A stretch of DNA of 64,000 nt from Rhizobium sp. BT03 (lineage in GTDB: Bacteria > Pseudomonadota > Alphaproteobacteria > Rhizobiales > Rhizobiaceae), in contig NZ_CP125642.1 of NCBI RefSeq assembly GCF_030053155.1, positions 248,001-312,000 on the forward strand, given 5' to 3'. The position numbers and the translations under genes are program-made. Under the pieces are notes generated by a model. That model was not told where the DNA came from. It searched no databases and worked only from the letters and a program-made list of their open reading frames with translations. The number at the start of each line of letters is the position of its first letter. Positions within the stretch are counted from its first letter, which is position 1. Shown piece after piece: positions 52,872 through 60,259 of the stretch.

Positions 52872-53579
52872 ATGTTCACGTCTTGCCGCCGCAGGAGCCT
52901 CGCCGCACTCCTGGCAGCCACAATTTTCTCAATCTGTGCGGGTGCCGCTGGCGCGGCCGAAGATGCCGTCGTCATCCCGCCGCCCGACGTTGACGAAGCC
53001 GGCGGGTCCGGCACCGAGACCGCCATTTTCGCCGGCGGCTGTTTCTGGGGTGTGCAGGGCGTCTTCCAGCACGTCAAAGGCGTCAAGAGCGCCGTCTCCG
53101 GTTATGCCGGCGGCGAGGCCAAAACGGCGCAGTACGAAACCGTCAGCACCGGTGCGACAGGACATGCCGAATCCGTCGAGGTGAAATTCGATCCCAAAGA
53201 GGTCAGCTACGGCAGGTTGCTGCAGATCTTCTTTTCGGTGGCGCATAACCCGACGCAGCTGAATTTCCAGGGCCCGGATCAGGGCACGCAGTATCGCTCG
53301 GCGCTGTTCGTCACCGATGCCGGGCAGCGTAAGATCGCCGAGCGCTATATCGGCCAGCTCGACAAGGCGCATGTCTTCGCCCAGCCGATCGTCACCAAAG
53401 TGTCCGACGCCACCGGTTTCTATCCGGCCGAGGCCTATCATCAGGATTTCCTGACGCTCAATCCGACCTATCCCTATATCGTCTACAACGACCTGCCGAA
53501 AATCGAGAACCTGAAGTCGCTGTTTCCCGCCGATTATCGCAGCCAGCCGGTCCTCGTCAGGAAAGGCTCCAAGGGCTGA
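52872..53579 (+). CDS. msrA: Exported peptide-methionine (S)-S-oxide reductase
   Basis: The 235-residue protein has a signal peptide (LAALLAATIFSICAGAAGAA) and then the MsrA domain. It carries catalytic GCFWGVQGVFQHVKGV, SGYAGG, YETVSTGATGHAESVEVKFD, the Asn/Gln-rich HNPTQLNFQGPDQGTQYRSA and AEAYHQDFL. After signal cleavage only the catalytic Cys remains, so there is no resolving Cys. It probably repairs oxidised envelope proteins in the periplasm. GGAGGT lies seven bases before the ATG. It is divergent from the alpha-2-macroglobulin gene. Confidence 0.92.
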   Translation: MFTSCRRRSLAALLAATIFSICAGAAGAAEDAVVIPPPDVDEAGGSGTETAIFAGGCFWGVQGVFQHVKGVKSAVSGYAGGEAKTAQYETVSTGATGHAESVEVKFDPKEVSYGRLLQIFFSVAHNPTQLNFQGPDQGTQYRSALFVTDAGQRKIAERYIGQLDKAHVFAQPIVTKVSDATGFYPAEAYHQDFLTLNPTYPYIVYNDLPKIENLKSLFPADYRSQPVLVRKGSKG

Positions 53580-53586
53580 TTACCCG

Positions 53587-54126
53587 TCAGGGCAGGATGT
53601 CGATGGGCGTATGATCGGGGACGCGAGCCCAGATATCGCGCATCTCAGCATTGGTGACGGCAATGCAGCCATCGGTCCAATCCCACAGCCGATGGGCTTG
53701 CCGGAACAGGCCCCAGCCGTTCGGAAGCCCGTGGATCATGATATTGCCGCCGGGCGGAAAGCCGTTGGATTCGGCATTGCGCCGGTCTTCAGGGCCTGGA
53801 TAGGAAATATGCAGGCTGAGATGCGCCATCGACTTGGGATTGCGCCAGTCGATTTCATAACGCCCTTCCGGCGTTTTTTCGTCGCCTTCCCGTTGCTTGG
53901 GACCGGCATCGGCAGCCTGCCCCAGGGAAATCCGATAGGTCGAAATCGGAACATCCCCTTTGAGAAGGACCATGCGCCGCTCGGATTTATAAACGCGGAT
54001 GAGGTCGGCCTGTTGCGCGGGCGGCGCATCCGGAGGCGGCGAGCCCGAGCCGATCCTTGCCATCAATTTCGTATAGGCGAACAGGCTGACGATCACGATG
54101 GCCAGGACGATAAGTTTGGTTTTCAA
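53587..54126 (-). CDS. L,D-transpeptidase (YkuD family)
   Basis: This 179-residue protein has an N-terminal membrane anchor or signal (LIVLAIVIVSLFAYTKL) and a YkuD domain: IRVYKSERRMVLLKGD, KTPEGRYEID, and the catalytic signature IMIHGLPNGWG ... WTDGCIAVTNAEM with the active Cys. It would make 3-3 peptidoglycan crosslinks or attach proteins to the wall. The start is TTG at 54126, after GGGGCG. It converges on msrA, eight bases away. Confidence 0.9.
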   Translation of the reverse strand: MKTKLIVLAIVIVSLFAYTKLMARIGSGSPPPDAPPAQQADLIRVYKSERRMVLLKGDVPISTYRISLGQAADAGPKQREGDEKTPEGRYEIDWRNPKSMAHLSLHISYPGPEDRRNAESNGFPPGGNIMIHGLPNGWGLFRQAHRLWDWTDGCIAVTNAEMRDIWARVPDHTPIDILP

Positions 54127-54407
54127 TGTGCGCCCCGATCTTCAAGCCAATGGAATAACCATATCGTGTCATTGCGCCTTCATCCAGAAGCTGCGCGCTT
54201 GAGATTGACCACAATTTAGCGCCGGTTTTGCTTTGCCGGCTTTCTTGTTAAAAATTTACCAACGTTAACAATGTCTTAATTGAGAAAAATCGCGTTCCAC
54301 CGCGGAACATATCGTCAAGTTGCCCGTTACGACAAGGAGTTTCGCGCAGGGACAGCTGCCGGAGCGGATGCCTCTTTCGAAGTATGTGCGTAACAAGGGG
54401 ACGTATC

Positions 54408-54848
54408 ATGGCCACCAATGTCGTGCGGCGCTGGCAACGAGATGATCTCATGAGACAGAGAGTATTGATCGTCGAAGATGAATTCCTCATCGCCCTGGAT
54501 CTCGGGGCGACGGTGGAAGGCATGGGCATGCAGGTGGCAGGCCTTGCGAGCGATCGCGAACAGGCGCTGCGGCTGGCGCCGCTTGCCGATATCGCCTTCG
54601 TCGACGTCAATCTCGCCGACGGCCCGACCGGGCCCGAGATCGGCCGGCGGCTGGCGCAGGAGCATGGCATTGCGGTGGTCTTCATGACCGGCAATCCGGA
54701 GGTCGTCGCCGATGGCGTCAAGGGCGCGGTCGGGGTGGTGCAGAAGCCGGTCATGCCCTCCGTCGTCCAGCAACTGGTGAATTACCTTGCCGCGCGCCGC
54801 GTCGGCATGTTCGCGGTCGTGCCCGCGCAGATGACGGTCTTTGCCTGA
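54408..54848 (+). CDS. Single-domain response regulator (receiver only)
   Basis: The 146-residue protein is a CheY-like receiver without an output domain: acidic pocket VLIVEDEFLIALDL, phospho-acceptor Asp in IAFVDVNLADG, the Thr in VVFMTGNPEVV and the Lys in GVVQKPVMPS. Such proteins often act in phosphorelays or general stress signalling. ATG 54408 follows AAGGGGA; an internal ATG at 54450 is possible. No cognate kinase is adjacent. It ends next to the convergent TetR gene. Confidence 0.85.
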   Translation: MATNVVRRWQRDDLMRQRVLIVEDEFLIALDLGATVEGMGMQVAGLASDREQALRLAPLADIAFVDVNLADGPTGPEIGRRLAQEHGIAVVFMTGNPEVVADGVKGAVGVVQKPVMPSVVQQLVNYLAARRVGMFAVVPAQMTVFA

Positions 54849-55553
54849 TCAGCCCGTTGTGGCCGCAAGCTCCGGCGGACGGGCGGCATTATCTGCGGCC
54901 GGCCTGCCATAGGCCCTGAGAAATGTGCGGACGGCATTGCGCGCCGCCTTCTCCAGCTCTTCGTCGGTCGGCGTACCGCCGAACAGCGTCATCATCTGCA
55001 TGTCGGCATTGGCGAGCGCCACGAACTGCCGGGCGGCGACGTCGAAATCGTCGATGATGAGCGCGCCCGTGTGAGCGAGCCGCGCGAGGAGCGCGGAAAG
55101 GGCGGTGGTCAGTTTGCCCGGGCCCTGCTGACGCCAGCTTTCGAACAGGTGCGGATAGCGCTCACCCTCGGTCTGCACCAGCTTGCGCAGGAATTTTCCG
55201 TCGTGATTGCAGATGCAGTTCTTGTTGAGGCGCACGGCAAAAGCCGTCAGCCCGTCCTCCAGATTGTCGGTATTCTCGGGGAAGCTCGACAGCACGGAGA
55301 AGAGCATGGCGTTGGCGCGGTTCATGACGTCCTCGACGACGGCGACGAACAGCGTTTCCTTCTCGCGGTAGTGATTGTAGATCGTCTGGCGGGAGACGCA
55401 GGCGACGGCGGCGATCTCGTCGATACTGGCACCGGCAAAACCCTGGCGGCAGAAGACGTCGGCGGCGGCATCGAGGATCGACATGCGCTTGGCGCATTGT
55501 CCGCGCTGCGTATGCCCTCCCATCCGGATTGCCGGTGTCATGCGATCTTTCAT
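54849..55553 (-). CDS. TetR-family transcriptional regulator
   Basis: About 234 residues. The N-terminal TetR helix-turn-helix is MSILDAAADVFCRQGFAGAS, IDEIAAVACVSRQTIYNHYR, EKETLF. The C-terminal ligand domain includes KNCICNHDGKFLRKLV with a cysteine pair. It is divergent from a Bcr/CflA exporter, and palindromes in the shared gap are candidate operators, so it probably represses the exporter until a toxic compound binds. The start is uncertain among ATGs at 55553, 55541 and 55523; none has a clear ribosome site. Confidence 0.85.
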   Translation of the reverse strand: MKDRMTPAIRMGGHTQRGQCAKRMSILDAAADVFCRQGFAGASIDEIAAVACVSRQTIYNHYREKETLFVAVVEDVMNRANAMLFSVLSSFPENTDNLEDGLTAFAVRLNKNCICNHDGKFLRKLVQTEGERYPHLFESWRQQGPGKLTTALSALLARLAHTGALIIDDFDVAARQFVALANADMQMMTLFGGTPTDEELEKAARNAVRTFLRAYGRPAADNAARPPELAATTG

Positions 55554-55581
55554 GGCGACGAAGATAAGACGTCTTGACGTT

Positions 55582-55599
55582 TTAGACAATGGTGTCTAA
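55582..55599. promoter_or_regulatory. TetR operator candidate TTAGACA-N4-TGTCTAA
   Basis: This perfect 7-bp inverted repeat lies 28 bases upstream of the TetR gene start in the divergent gap. TetR-family dimers typically bind such 18-bp sites. Confidence 0.6.
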
Positions 55600-55608
55600 T
55601 TTTACATC

Positions 55609-55630
55609 CGTGTCCAAATTTATTGACACG
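55609..55630. promoter_or_regulatory. Second inverted repeat CGTGTC-N10-GACACG
   Basis: This 6-bp perfect repeat shares the GTGTC half-site with the site at 55582. It overlaps a TTGACA that could be a -35 for the exporter gene. Confidence 0.4.
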
Positions 55631-55762
55631 CCTGATTTCGCCGCTGGAGATATGAGCTCCCAACTTCGTCTCCGCGCGAACGATCATCTTGAGCCCTTAA
55701 GAGTACTGCGGCGGAGCGACGATTCGGCGCCTTCGCCCGCGCTTTTATGAAAGATCACTATT

Positions 55763-56962
55763 ATGACGGCTTCCTTCTTTCGCATCGCCCTCATTCTCGG
55801 CCTTCTCTCGGCCATCGGACCTTTCGCCATCGACATGTATCTGCCTGCGCTGCCATCCATCGGCCAGGATCTGCATGCCGATAACAACGTCACCCAGCTA
55901 ACCCTTCTCGCCTTCTTCATCTCCTTTGCGCTTGCCCAGCTCGTCTATGGTCCGCTGTCGGATATGTGGGGCCGCAAGCTGCCGCTTTATCTCGGCATCG
56001 GCCTCTTCGCCGTCGCCTCGATCGGCTGCGCGCTCGCGACCAGTATCGAAACGCTGATCGCCTTCCGCTTCGTCCAGGGCATCGGCGGTGCCGCCGGCAT
56101 GGTCATCCCGCGTGCCATCGTCCGCGACATGCATACCGGCGTGCAGGCCGCGCGCCTGATGTCGCTGCTGATGCTGGTCTTCTCGATCTCGCCGATCCTG
56201 GCGCCGCTGACCGGCAGCGCCGTCATCGAGTTCTACGGCTGGCGCGGCGTGTTCTGGGCGGTGATGATCGCCGCCTTCATCGGCCTCGTCCTGCTCGCCA
56301 CCCAGCTTGAGGAAACCCGGACCGCCAAGGAGCGCGGCGGCAGCGGCCTGAGAAGCGCCCTGAGCGCCTACCGGCTGCTGCTTGCCGACCGCAACTTCCT
56401 GACGCTGACCTTCATCGGCGGCCTCGGCATTTCGAGCTTCCTCGTCTATCTCGCCAATTCGCCCTTCGTGCTGATCCAGCATTACGGGCTGACGCCGACG
56501 CAATACAGCTTCGCCTTCTCGATCAATGCCGTCTCCTTCTTCGCGGTATCGCAGGCGACAGGCTGGCTCGGCGAGCGGTTCGGCCTAGTGCGCGTCATGC
56601 GCATTGCGGTCAGCGCCTTCGCGCTTGCCATGGTCGTCATGGCGGTGGTGATGGCCTCAGGCTTCAACCAGCTGCCCGTCATGGCGAGCTTCCTGTTCAT
56701 CGGCTACGGCTTCCTCGGCCTGGTCATTCCGACGAGCGCCGTGCTGGCGCTCGAGGATCACGGCGCGATCGCCGGCACTGCCTCGTCGCTGATGGGCACG
56801 CTGCATTTCGTCATCGCCGCCGTCGCCATGGTGATATCGAGCCTGTTTTTCGACGGCACGGCCGTTCCGATGGCCGCCGGTATCGCGCTCTGCGCCTCCG
56901 CGGCCTTCGTGCTGACCCAGGCAACGATCGGCCGCCGCGCTGCCGTCGCCGCCGCCGAATAA
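55763..56962 (+). CDS. Bcr/CflA-type multidrug exporter (MFS)
   Basis: The 399-residue protein has about 12 membrane spans. Signature sequences of the DHA1 Bcr/CflA group are present: LSAIGPFAIDMYLPALPSIG in span 1, the loop 2-3 motif GPLSDMWGRKLPLYLG, RFVQGIGGAAGMVIPRAIVR and SPILAPLTGSAV. It exports drugs such as bicyclomycin or chloramphenicol in relatives; the substrate here is unknown. It is divergent from the TetR gene, which likely represses it. Confidence 0.9.
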   Translation: MTASFFRIALILGLLSAIGPFAIDMYLPALPSIGQDLHADNNVTQLTLLAFFISFALAQLVYGPLSDMWGRKLPLYLGIGLFAVASIGCALATSIETLIAFRFVQGIGGAAGMVIPRAIVRDMHTGVQAARLMSLLMLVFSISPILAPLTGSAVIEFYGWRGVFWAVMIAAFIGLVLLATQLEETRTAKERGGSGLRSALSAYRLLLADRNFLTLTFIGGLGISSFLVYLANSPFVLIQHYGLTPTQYSFAFSINAVSFFAVSQATGWLGERFGLVRVMRIAVSAFALAMVVMAVVMASGFNQLPVMASFLFIGYGFLGLVIPTSAVLALEDHGAIAGTASSLMGTLHFVIAAVAMVISSLFFDGTAVPMAAGIALCASAAFVLTQATIGRRAAVAAAE

Positions 56963-56973
56963 GCAAGGAGAGG

Positions 56974-56995
56974 CCGCACCCGCTGCCGGGTGCGG
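56974..56995 (+). terminator. Hairpin after the Bcr/CflA gene
   Basis: CCGCACCCG-N4-CGGGTGCGG, a 9-bp stem 12 bases after the stop codon, lacks a T-tract. It may be a weak terminator. Confidence 0.45.
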
Positions 56996-57100
56996 TCACC
57001 AATCAGGGTTGCGTCGTCGGAGAAAATACCTCGCGCAATTGAATATTGGTGGGTAGCGCTATCTACGCCTGACGAAGCATTGTCATTCCGGAGAAGACGC

Positions 57101-58393
57101 ATGGTCGACGAGAAGCGGCTCATCTCGAAAATCACCTGGAAGCTGATGCCGTTTCTCGGCATCCTCTATCTCATCGCCTATATCGACCGGCAGAATGTCA
57201 GCTTCGCCAAGCTGCAGATGGTCGATGCGCTCGGAATGAGCGAATATGCCTACGGTCTCGGCGCTTCGCTGTTCTTCATCGGCTATTTTCTCTTCGAGGT
57301 GCCGAGCAACCTCTTCCTCGACAGGCTCGGCGCCCGCGTCTGGTTCGCCCGCATCCTGGTCTCCTGGGGCCTCGTCACCGTGGCGCTCGCCTTCACGCAG
57401 AACGCCACGATGTTCTATATCCTGCGTTTCCTGCTCGGTGTCTGCGAAGCCGGCTTCTTTCCCGGCGTGCTCTATCTGCTGACGCTGTGGTTTCCCGCCG
57501 CCTATCGCGGCAGGATGGTCGGGCTGTTCATGATCTTCAGCGCCATCGCCAATGCCGTCGGCGCGCCGCTCGGCGGCGTGCTGCTCGATCTCGATGGCCT
57601 CTACGGCTTTGCCGGCTGGGAATGGGTGTTCCTGGCGACCGGCATTCCGGCGGTCCTCGCCGGTATCGTCACCTTCTTCTATCTTCCCGGCCGGCCTGAG
57701 AATGCGAGCTTCCTGAGCAGTGAGGAAAAGGCCTGGCTCGAACGCCGGCTCGCCTCGGAAAATGCCGGCATGGGCGAAAACGCCGGAGATGGTTTCAAGG
57801 CGCTCATCGACCCGCGCGTGCTGCTGATGGCGCTCTGCTATATCGCCTTCCCGCTGTCGGCCTATGGGCTGAGCTACTGGCTGCCGACCATCGTCAAGGC
57901 CTTCGGCGTCAGCAACACGGTGAACGGCTTCCTCAACGTCATTCCCTGGCTGCTGGTGGCGGTGGCGCTCTATGCCGTGCCTGTCATGGCCGACAAGGCG
58001 CAATCGAAGACACCCTATATCGTCATTCCGGCCTTCATCGGCGCCGCCTGCCTGCTGCTCTCGGCGCTGATCCCGAACCACACCCTGCAATTCGCCTTCC
58101 TCTGCATCGCCGCTGCGGGCATCTTCGCGCCGCAGCCGGTGTTCTGGAGCCTGCCCTCGCGCTTCCTGAAAGGTGCGGGCGCCGCCGCCGGCCTTGCCGC
58201 CATCAATTCGGTCGGAAATCTCGGCGGTTTCGTCGCCCAGAATGTCGTGCCCTGGATCAAGGATGAGAGCGGCAGCACGATTGCGCCGATGTTCTTCCTG
58301 GCCGCCTGCCTTGCCGCCGGCGCCCTCCTGGTCTTCTTCGTCACGCGTCAGCTGTCGAGCCGGGAGGCTTCGGCGGCGCCGAGCCGGGTCTGA
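57101..58393 (+). CDS. MFS transporter, anion:cation symporter (ACS) family
   Basis: This 430-residue, 12-span carrier has ACS-family features: LIAYIDRQNVSFAKLQM in span 1, GYFLFEVPSNLFLDRLGARV, FLLGVCEAGFFPGVLYLLTL and the cytosolic NASFLSSEEKAWLERRL loop. Relatives take up organic acids such as tartrate, phthalate or sugar acids. ATG 57101 has GGAGAAG before it, and the longer frame upstream is unsupported. It converges on a LacI regulator gene five bases away, which may control it. The substrate is unknown. Confidence 0.88.
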   Translation: MVDEKRLISKITWKLMPFLGILYLIAYIDRQNVSFAKLQMVDALGMSEYAYGLGASLFFIGYFLFEVPSNLFLDRLGARVWFARILVSWGLVTVALAFTQNATMFYILRFLLGVCEAGFFPGVLYLLTLWFPAAYRGRMVGLFMIFSAIANAVGAPLGGVLLDLDGLYGFAGWEWVFLATGIPAVLAGIVTFFYLPGRPENASFLSSEEKAWLERRLASENAGMGENAGDGFKALIDPRVLLMALCYIAFPLSAYGLSYWLPTIVKAFGVSNTVNGFLNVIPWLLVAVALYAVPVMADKAQSKTPYIVIPAFIGAACLLLSALIPNHTLQFAFLCIAAAGIFAPQPVFWSLPSRFLKGAGAAAGLAAINSVGNLGGFVAQNVVPWIKDESGSTIAPMFFLAACLAAGALLVFFVTRQLSSREASAAPSRV

Positions 58394-58398
58394 GGACT

Positions 58399-59436
58399 TC
58401 AGCCGGTCAGCGTGAAAGCGTCGCTTTCGCCGGGAACGAGCTCCAGCGGCCAGATCCGGTTGCGGGCGCCCTGCGGATAGTGCTCGGCATAGGCCGGCAT
58501 GCTGGCGAGCAGGGTTTCGCCGAGCTGGGCGCCGAGATCGCGCAGCGACATGCGGAACGAGGTCAGCGACGGCTGCAGGAAATGCGTGCGCGGCTCCTCG
58601 CGGAAGCCGACGACGGCGAGGTCGCGGCCGGGCACGATGCCGGCCTCTGCCAGCCGGCGGTAAAGCCCGATCGCCATCAGTTCATGGATCAGGATGATCG
58701 CGGTCGGCCGCTCTTCGATCATCAGCAGTTCGTGGCCGGCCTGATAGCCCCCCTGTTCGCTCGACTTGACGCGGATGACCAATGCCGGGTCGAAGGCAAT
58801 ATCGTGGCGTTGCAGCGCCTGACGGTAACTGTCGAGGAAGATATAGCCGAGATTGATATCGGAGGAGGGGGCGGCCACCGCGATGCGCCGATGGCCCTTG
58901 GCGACGAGCCGGTCGACGCCGCGCGCCGCCACGCCCTCGAAATCGAGGTCCATCCAGGTATAGCTGCCGCCCGACGCGCTGCGGCCGAGCGCCACGAAGG
59001 GGATGCGGGCCTTCTCCAGAAGCTCGATGCGCCGGTCGGTGCGCCGCGTCGCCGAGATGATCATTGCGTCGACCAGGCGGCGCGCCACCATGCGCTTCAG
59101 ATATTCGTGCGGATCCTCGTCGTCAGGGCAGGGCAGCATGACCAGATCGAGCTTGTGGCGGGAAAAGACGCTCTGCAGCCCGTCGGTGACGCCGAGGAAG
59201 AAGTCGTCGCTGTTTTCCACCGTCTCGCGGCTGACCTCGAGCATCAGCCCGATGACGTTGGTCATGCCCTGGCGAAGGCTGCGACCGGATTGATTGGCGA
59301 CGTAACCGAGCTCTTCGGCGGCCGCCAGCACGCGCCGGCGCGTTTCGTCATTGACATCGGGCTTGCCGTTCAGCGCACGCGACACGGTGCCGATCGAAAT
59401 GTCGAGATGCTCGGCGAGCTGGCGAATACCCTTCAT
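58399..59436 (-). CDS. LacI-family transcriptional regulator
   Basis: The 345-residue regulator begins MKGIRQLAEHLDISIGTVSR ALNGKPDVNDETRRRVLAAA, a classic LacI helix-turn-helix and hinge, then a sugar-binding-type sensor domain (GLMLEVSRETVENSDDFFLG, RPTAIILIHELMAIGLYRRL). ATG 59436 was chosen because the domain starts there; GGAGGAAG is about 12 bases upstream. Palindromic repeats fill the region before it. The target could be the adjacent ACS transporter, but this is not shown. Confidence 0.87.
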   Translation of the reverse strand: MKGIRQLAEHLDISIGTVSRALNGKPDVNDETRRRVLAAAEELGYVANQSGRSLRQGMTNVIGLMLEVSRETVENSDDFFLGVTDGLQSVFSRHKLDLVMLPCPDDEDPHEYLKRMVARRLVDAMIISATRRTDRRIELLEKARIPFVALGRSASGGSYTWMDLDFEGVAARGVDRLVAKGHRRIAVAAPSSDINLGYIFLDSYRQALQRHDIAFDPALVIRVKSSEQGGYQAGHELLMIEERPTAIILIHELMAIGLYRRLAEAGIVPGRDLAVVGFREEPRTHFLQPSLTSFRMSLRDLGAQLGETLLASMPAYAEHYPQGARNRIWPLELVPGESDAFTLTG

Positions 59437-59467
59437 CTCTGGCGATCTTCCTCCCGTGCAGCGCCTG

Positions 59468-59512
59468 GAACAGGATGATTTTAGGCCCGCTTGGCCTAAA
59501 ATCATCCTGTTC
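59468..59512. repeat. Perfect 20-bp inverted repeat of the GAACAGGATGATTTTAGGCC family
   Basis: A 20-bp arm, 5-base loop and perfect return arm. It is related to the copy at 14038-14089 and lies upstream of the LacI gene. The roughly 410 bases between 59437 and 59849 hold this, the next repeat and a terminator, but no recognisable gene. Confidence 0.85.
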
Positions 59513-59527
59513 TACATTTAAAGAATT

Positions 59528-59577
59528 AGAGCATGATGTCGCCCGAAAACCGCTCACACTTTTCGGCATCATGCTCT
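59528..59577. repeat. Palindromic repeat AGAGCATGATG...CATCATGCTCT
   Basis: Perfect 11-bp ends enclose GCCCGAAAACCGCTCACACTTTTCGG. The sequence is that of a common rhizobial intergenic element, 15 bases after the previous repeat, giving a compound structure. Confidence 0.8.
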
Positions 59578-59767
59578 GGTGTCATGGCCCTTCTTGCCAC
59601 AGGACGACGCCTGCGAAAAGCCATGGGAGGGAAGGTTACGGCTGGGAGCTTCGGGGGACGTGCCCCGCGAGACGTTGGCGAGGGACGGAGAGGTCGCGGC
59701 GGCTTGGTCCCCTCGCCCCGTTTGATGAGGGGCGGCTCTCCTGGTCGACATGCCGTTGATATGCACT

Positions 59768-59799
59768 AAAAAAACCGAGGCTGCGCAACGCAGCCTCGG
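59768..59799 (-). terminator. Intrinsic terminator of the glycine-zipper gene
   Basis: CCGAGGCTGC-N5-GCAGCCTCGG is a perfect 10-bp stem. On the minus strand it is followed by seven Ts, 50 bases after the stop codon at 59850. Confidence 0.9.
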
Positions 59800-59849
59800 C
59801 TGAGGGGCGAGCGGCGCTGACGATTCAGCACCACTTCAAAACTTCAGAT

Positions 59850-60164
59850 CTACTCGCAGACCCGCACGGTTTCGGCGTGGTAGCCGCCGTCATAGCGATT
59901 GCGCACGTCGCGGTCCTCATACCAGCATCTCGGTTCGACATAGCGGGGGCTCTCCACATAACGAGGGCCTTCATCGACGTAGCGAGGGCCGCCGCCATTC
60001 GCGATTGCGCCGCCGATCAGGCCGCCGACCACACCTGCGGCGACGCCGCCGGCGATGATGCGGCCGGTATTATCGTGATGGTGGTGGTCACGCGCGGCAG
60101 CGGGCTGAATAGCCGATCCAACAAGGGCCGTCGCGATCAACAGGCTGCTAATAATTCTCTTCAT
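59850..60164 (-). CDS. Small exported glycine-zipper protein
   Basis: This 104-residue protein has a signal peptide (MKRIISSLLIATALVGSAIQ PAAA), a His run (DHHHHDN) and a glycine-zipper stretch (AGGVAAGVVGGLIGGAIANG). It then has a triple repeat of PRYV followed by E/D/S residues and a C-terminus with two cysteines (PRCWYEDRD, VRVCE) that could form a disulfide. Similar rhizobial proteins are annotated only as hypothetical or glycine-zipper. AGGAGAG precedes ATG 60164. It has its own terminator. Confidence 0.82.
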   Translation of the reverse strand: MKRIISSLLIATALVGSAIQPAAARDHHHHDNTGRIIAGGVAAGVVGGLIGGAIANGGGPRYVDEGPRYVESPRYVEPRCWYEDRDVRNRYDGGYHAETVRVCE

Positions 60165-60259
60165 AACGCTCTCCTCAGTGGGCACTCGCCCCGGATAAAA
60201 GGAAAATGCGGCAGCAAGGCGTTTGTTCGTTCAAACTTTGCGACAGTCGGTAACGCACG

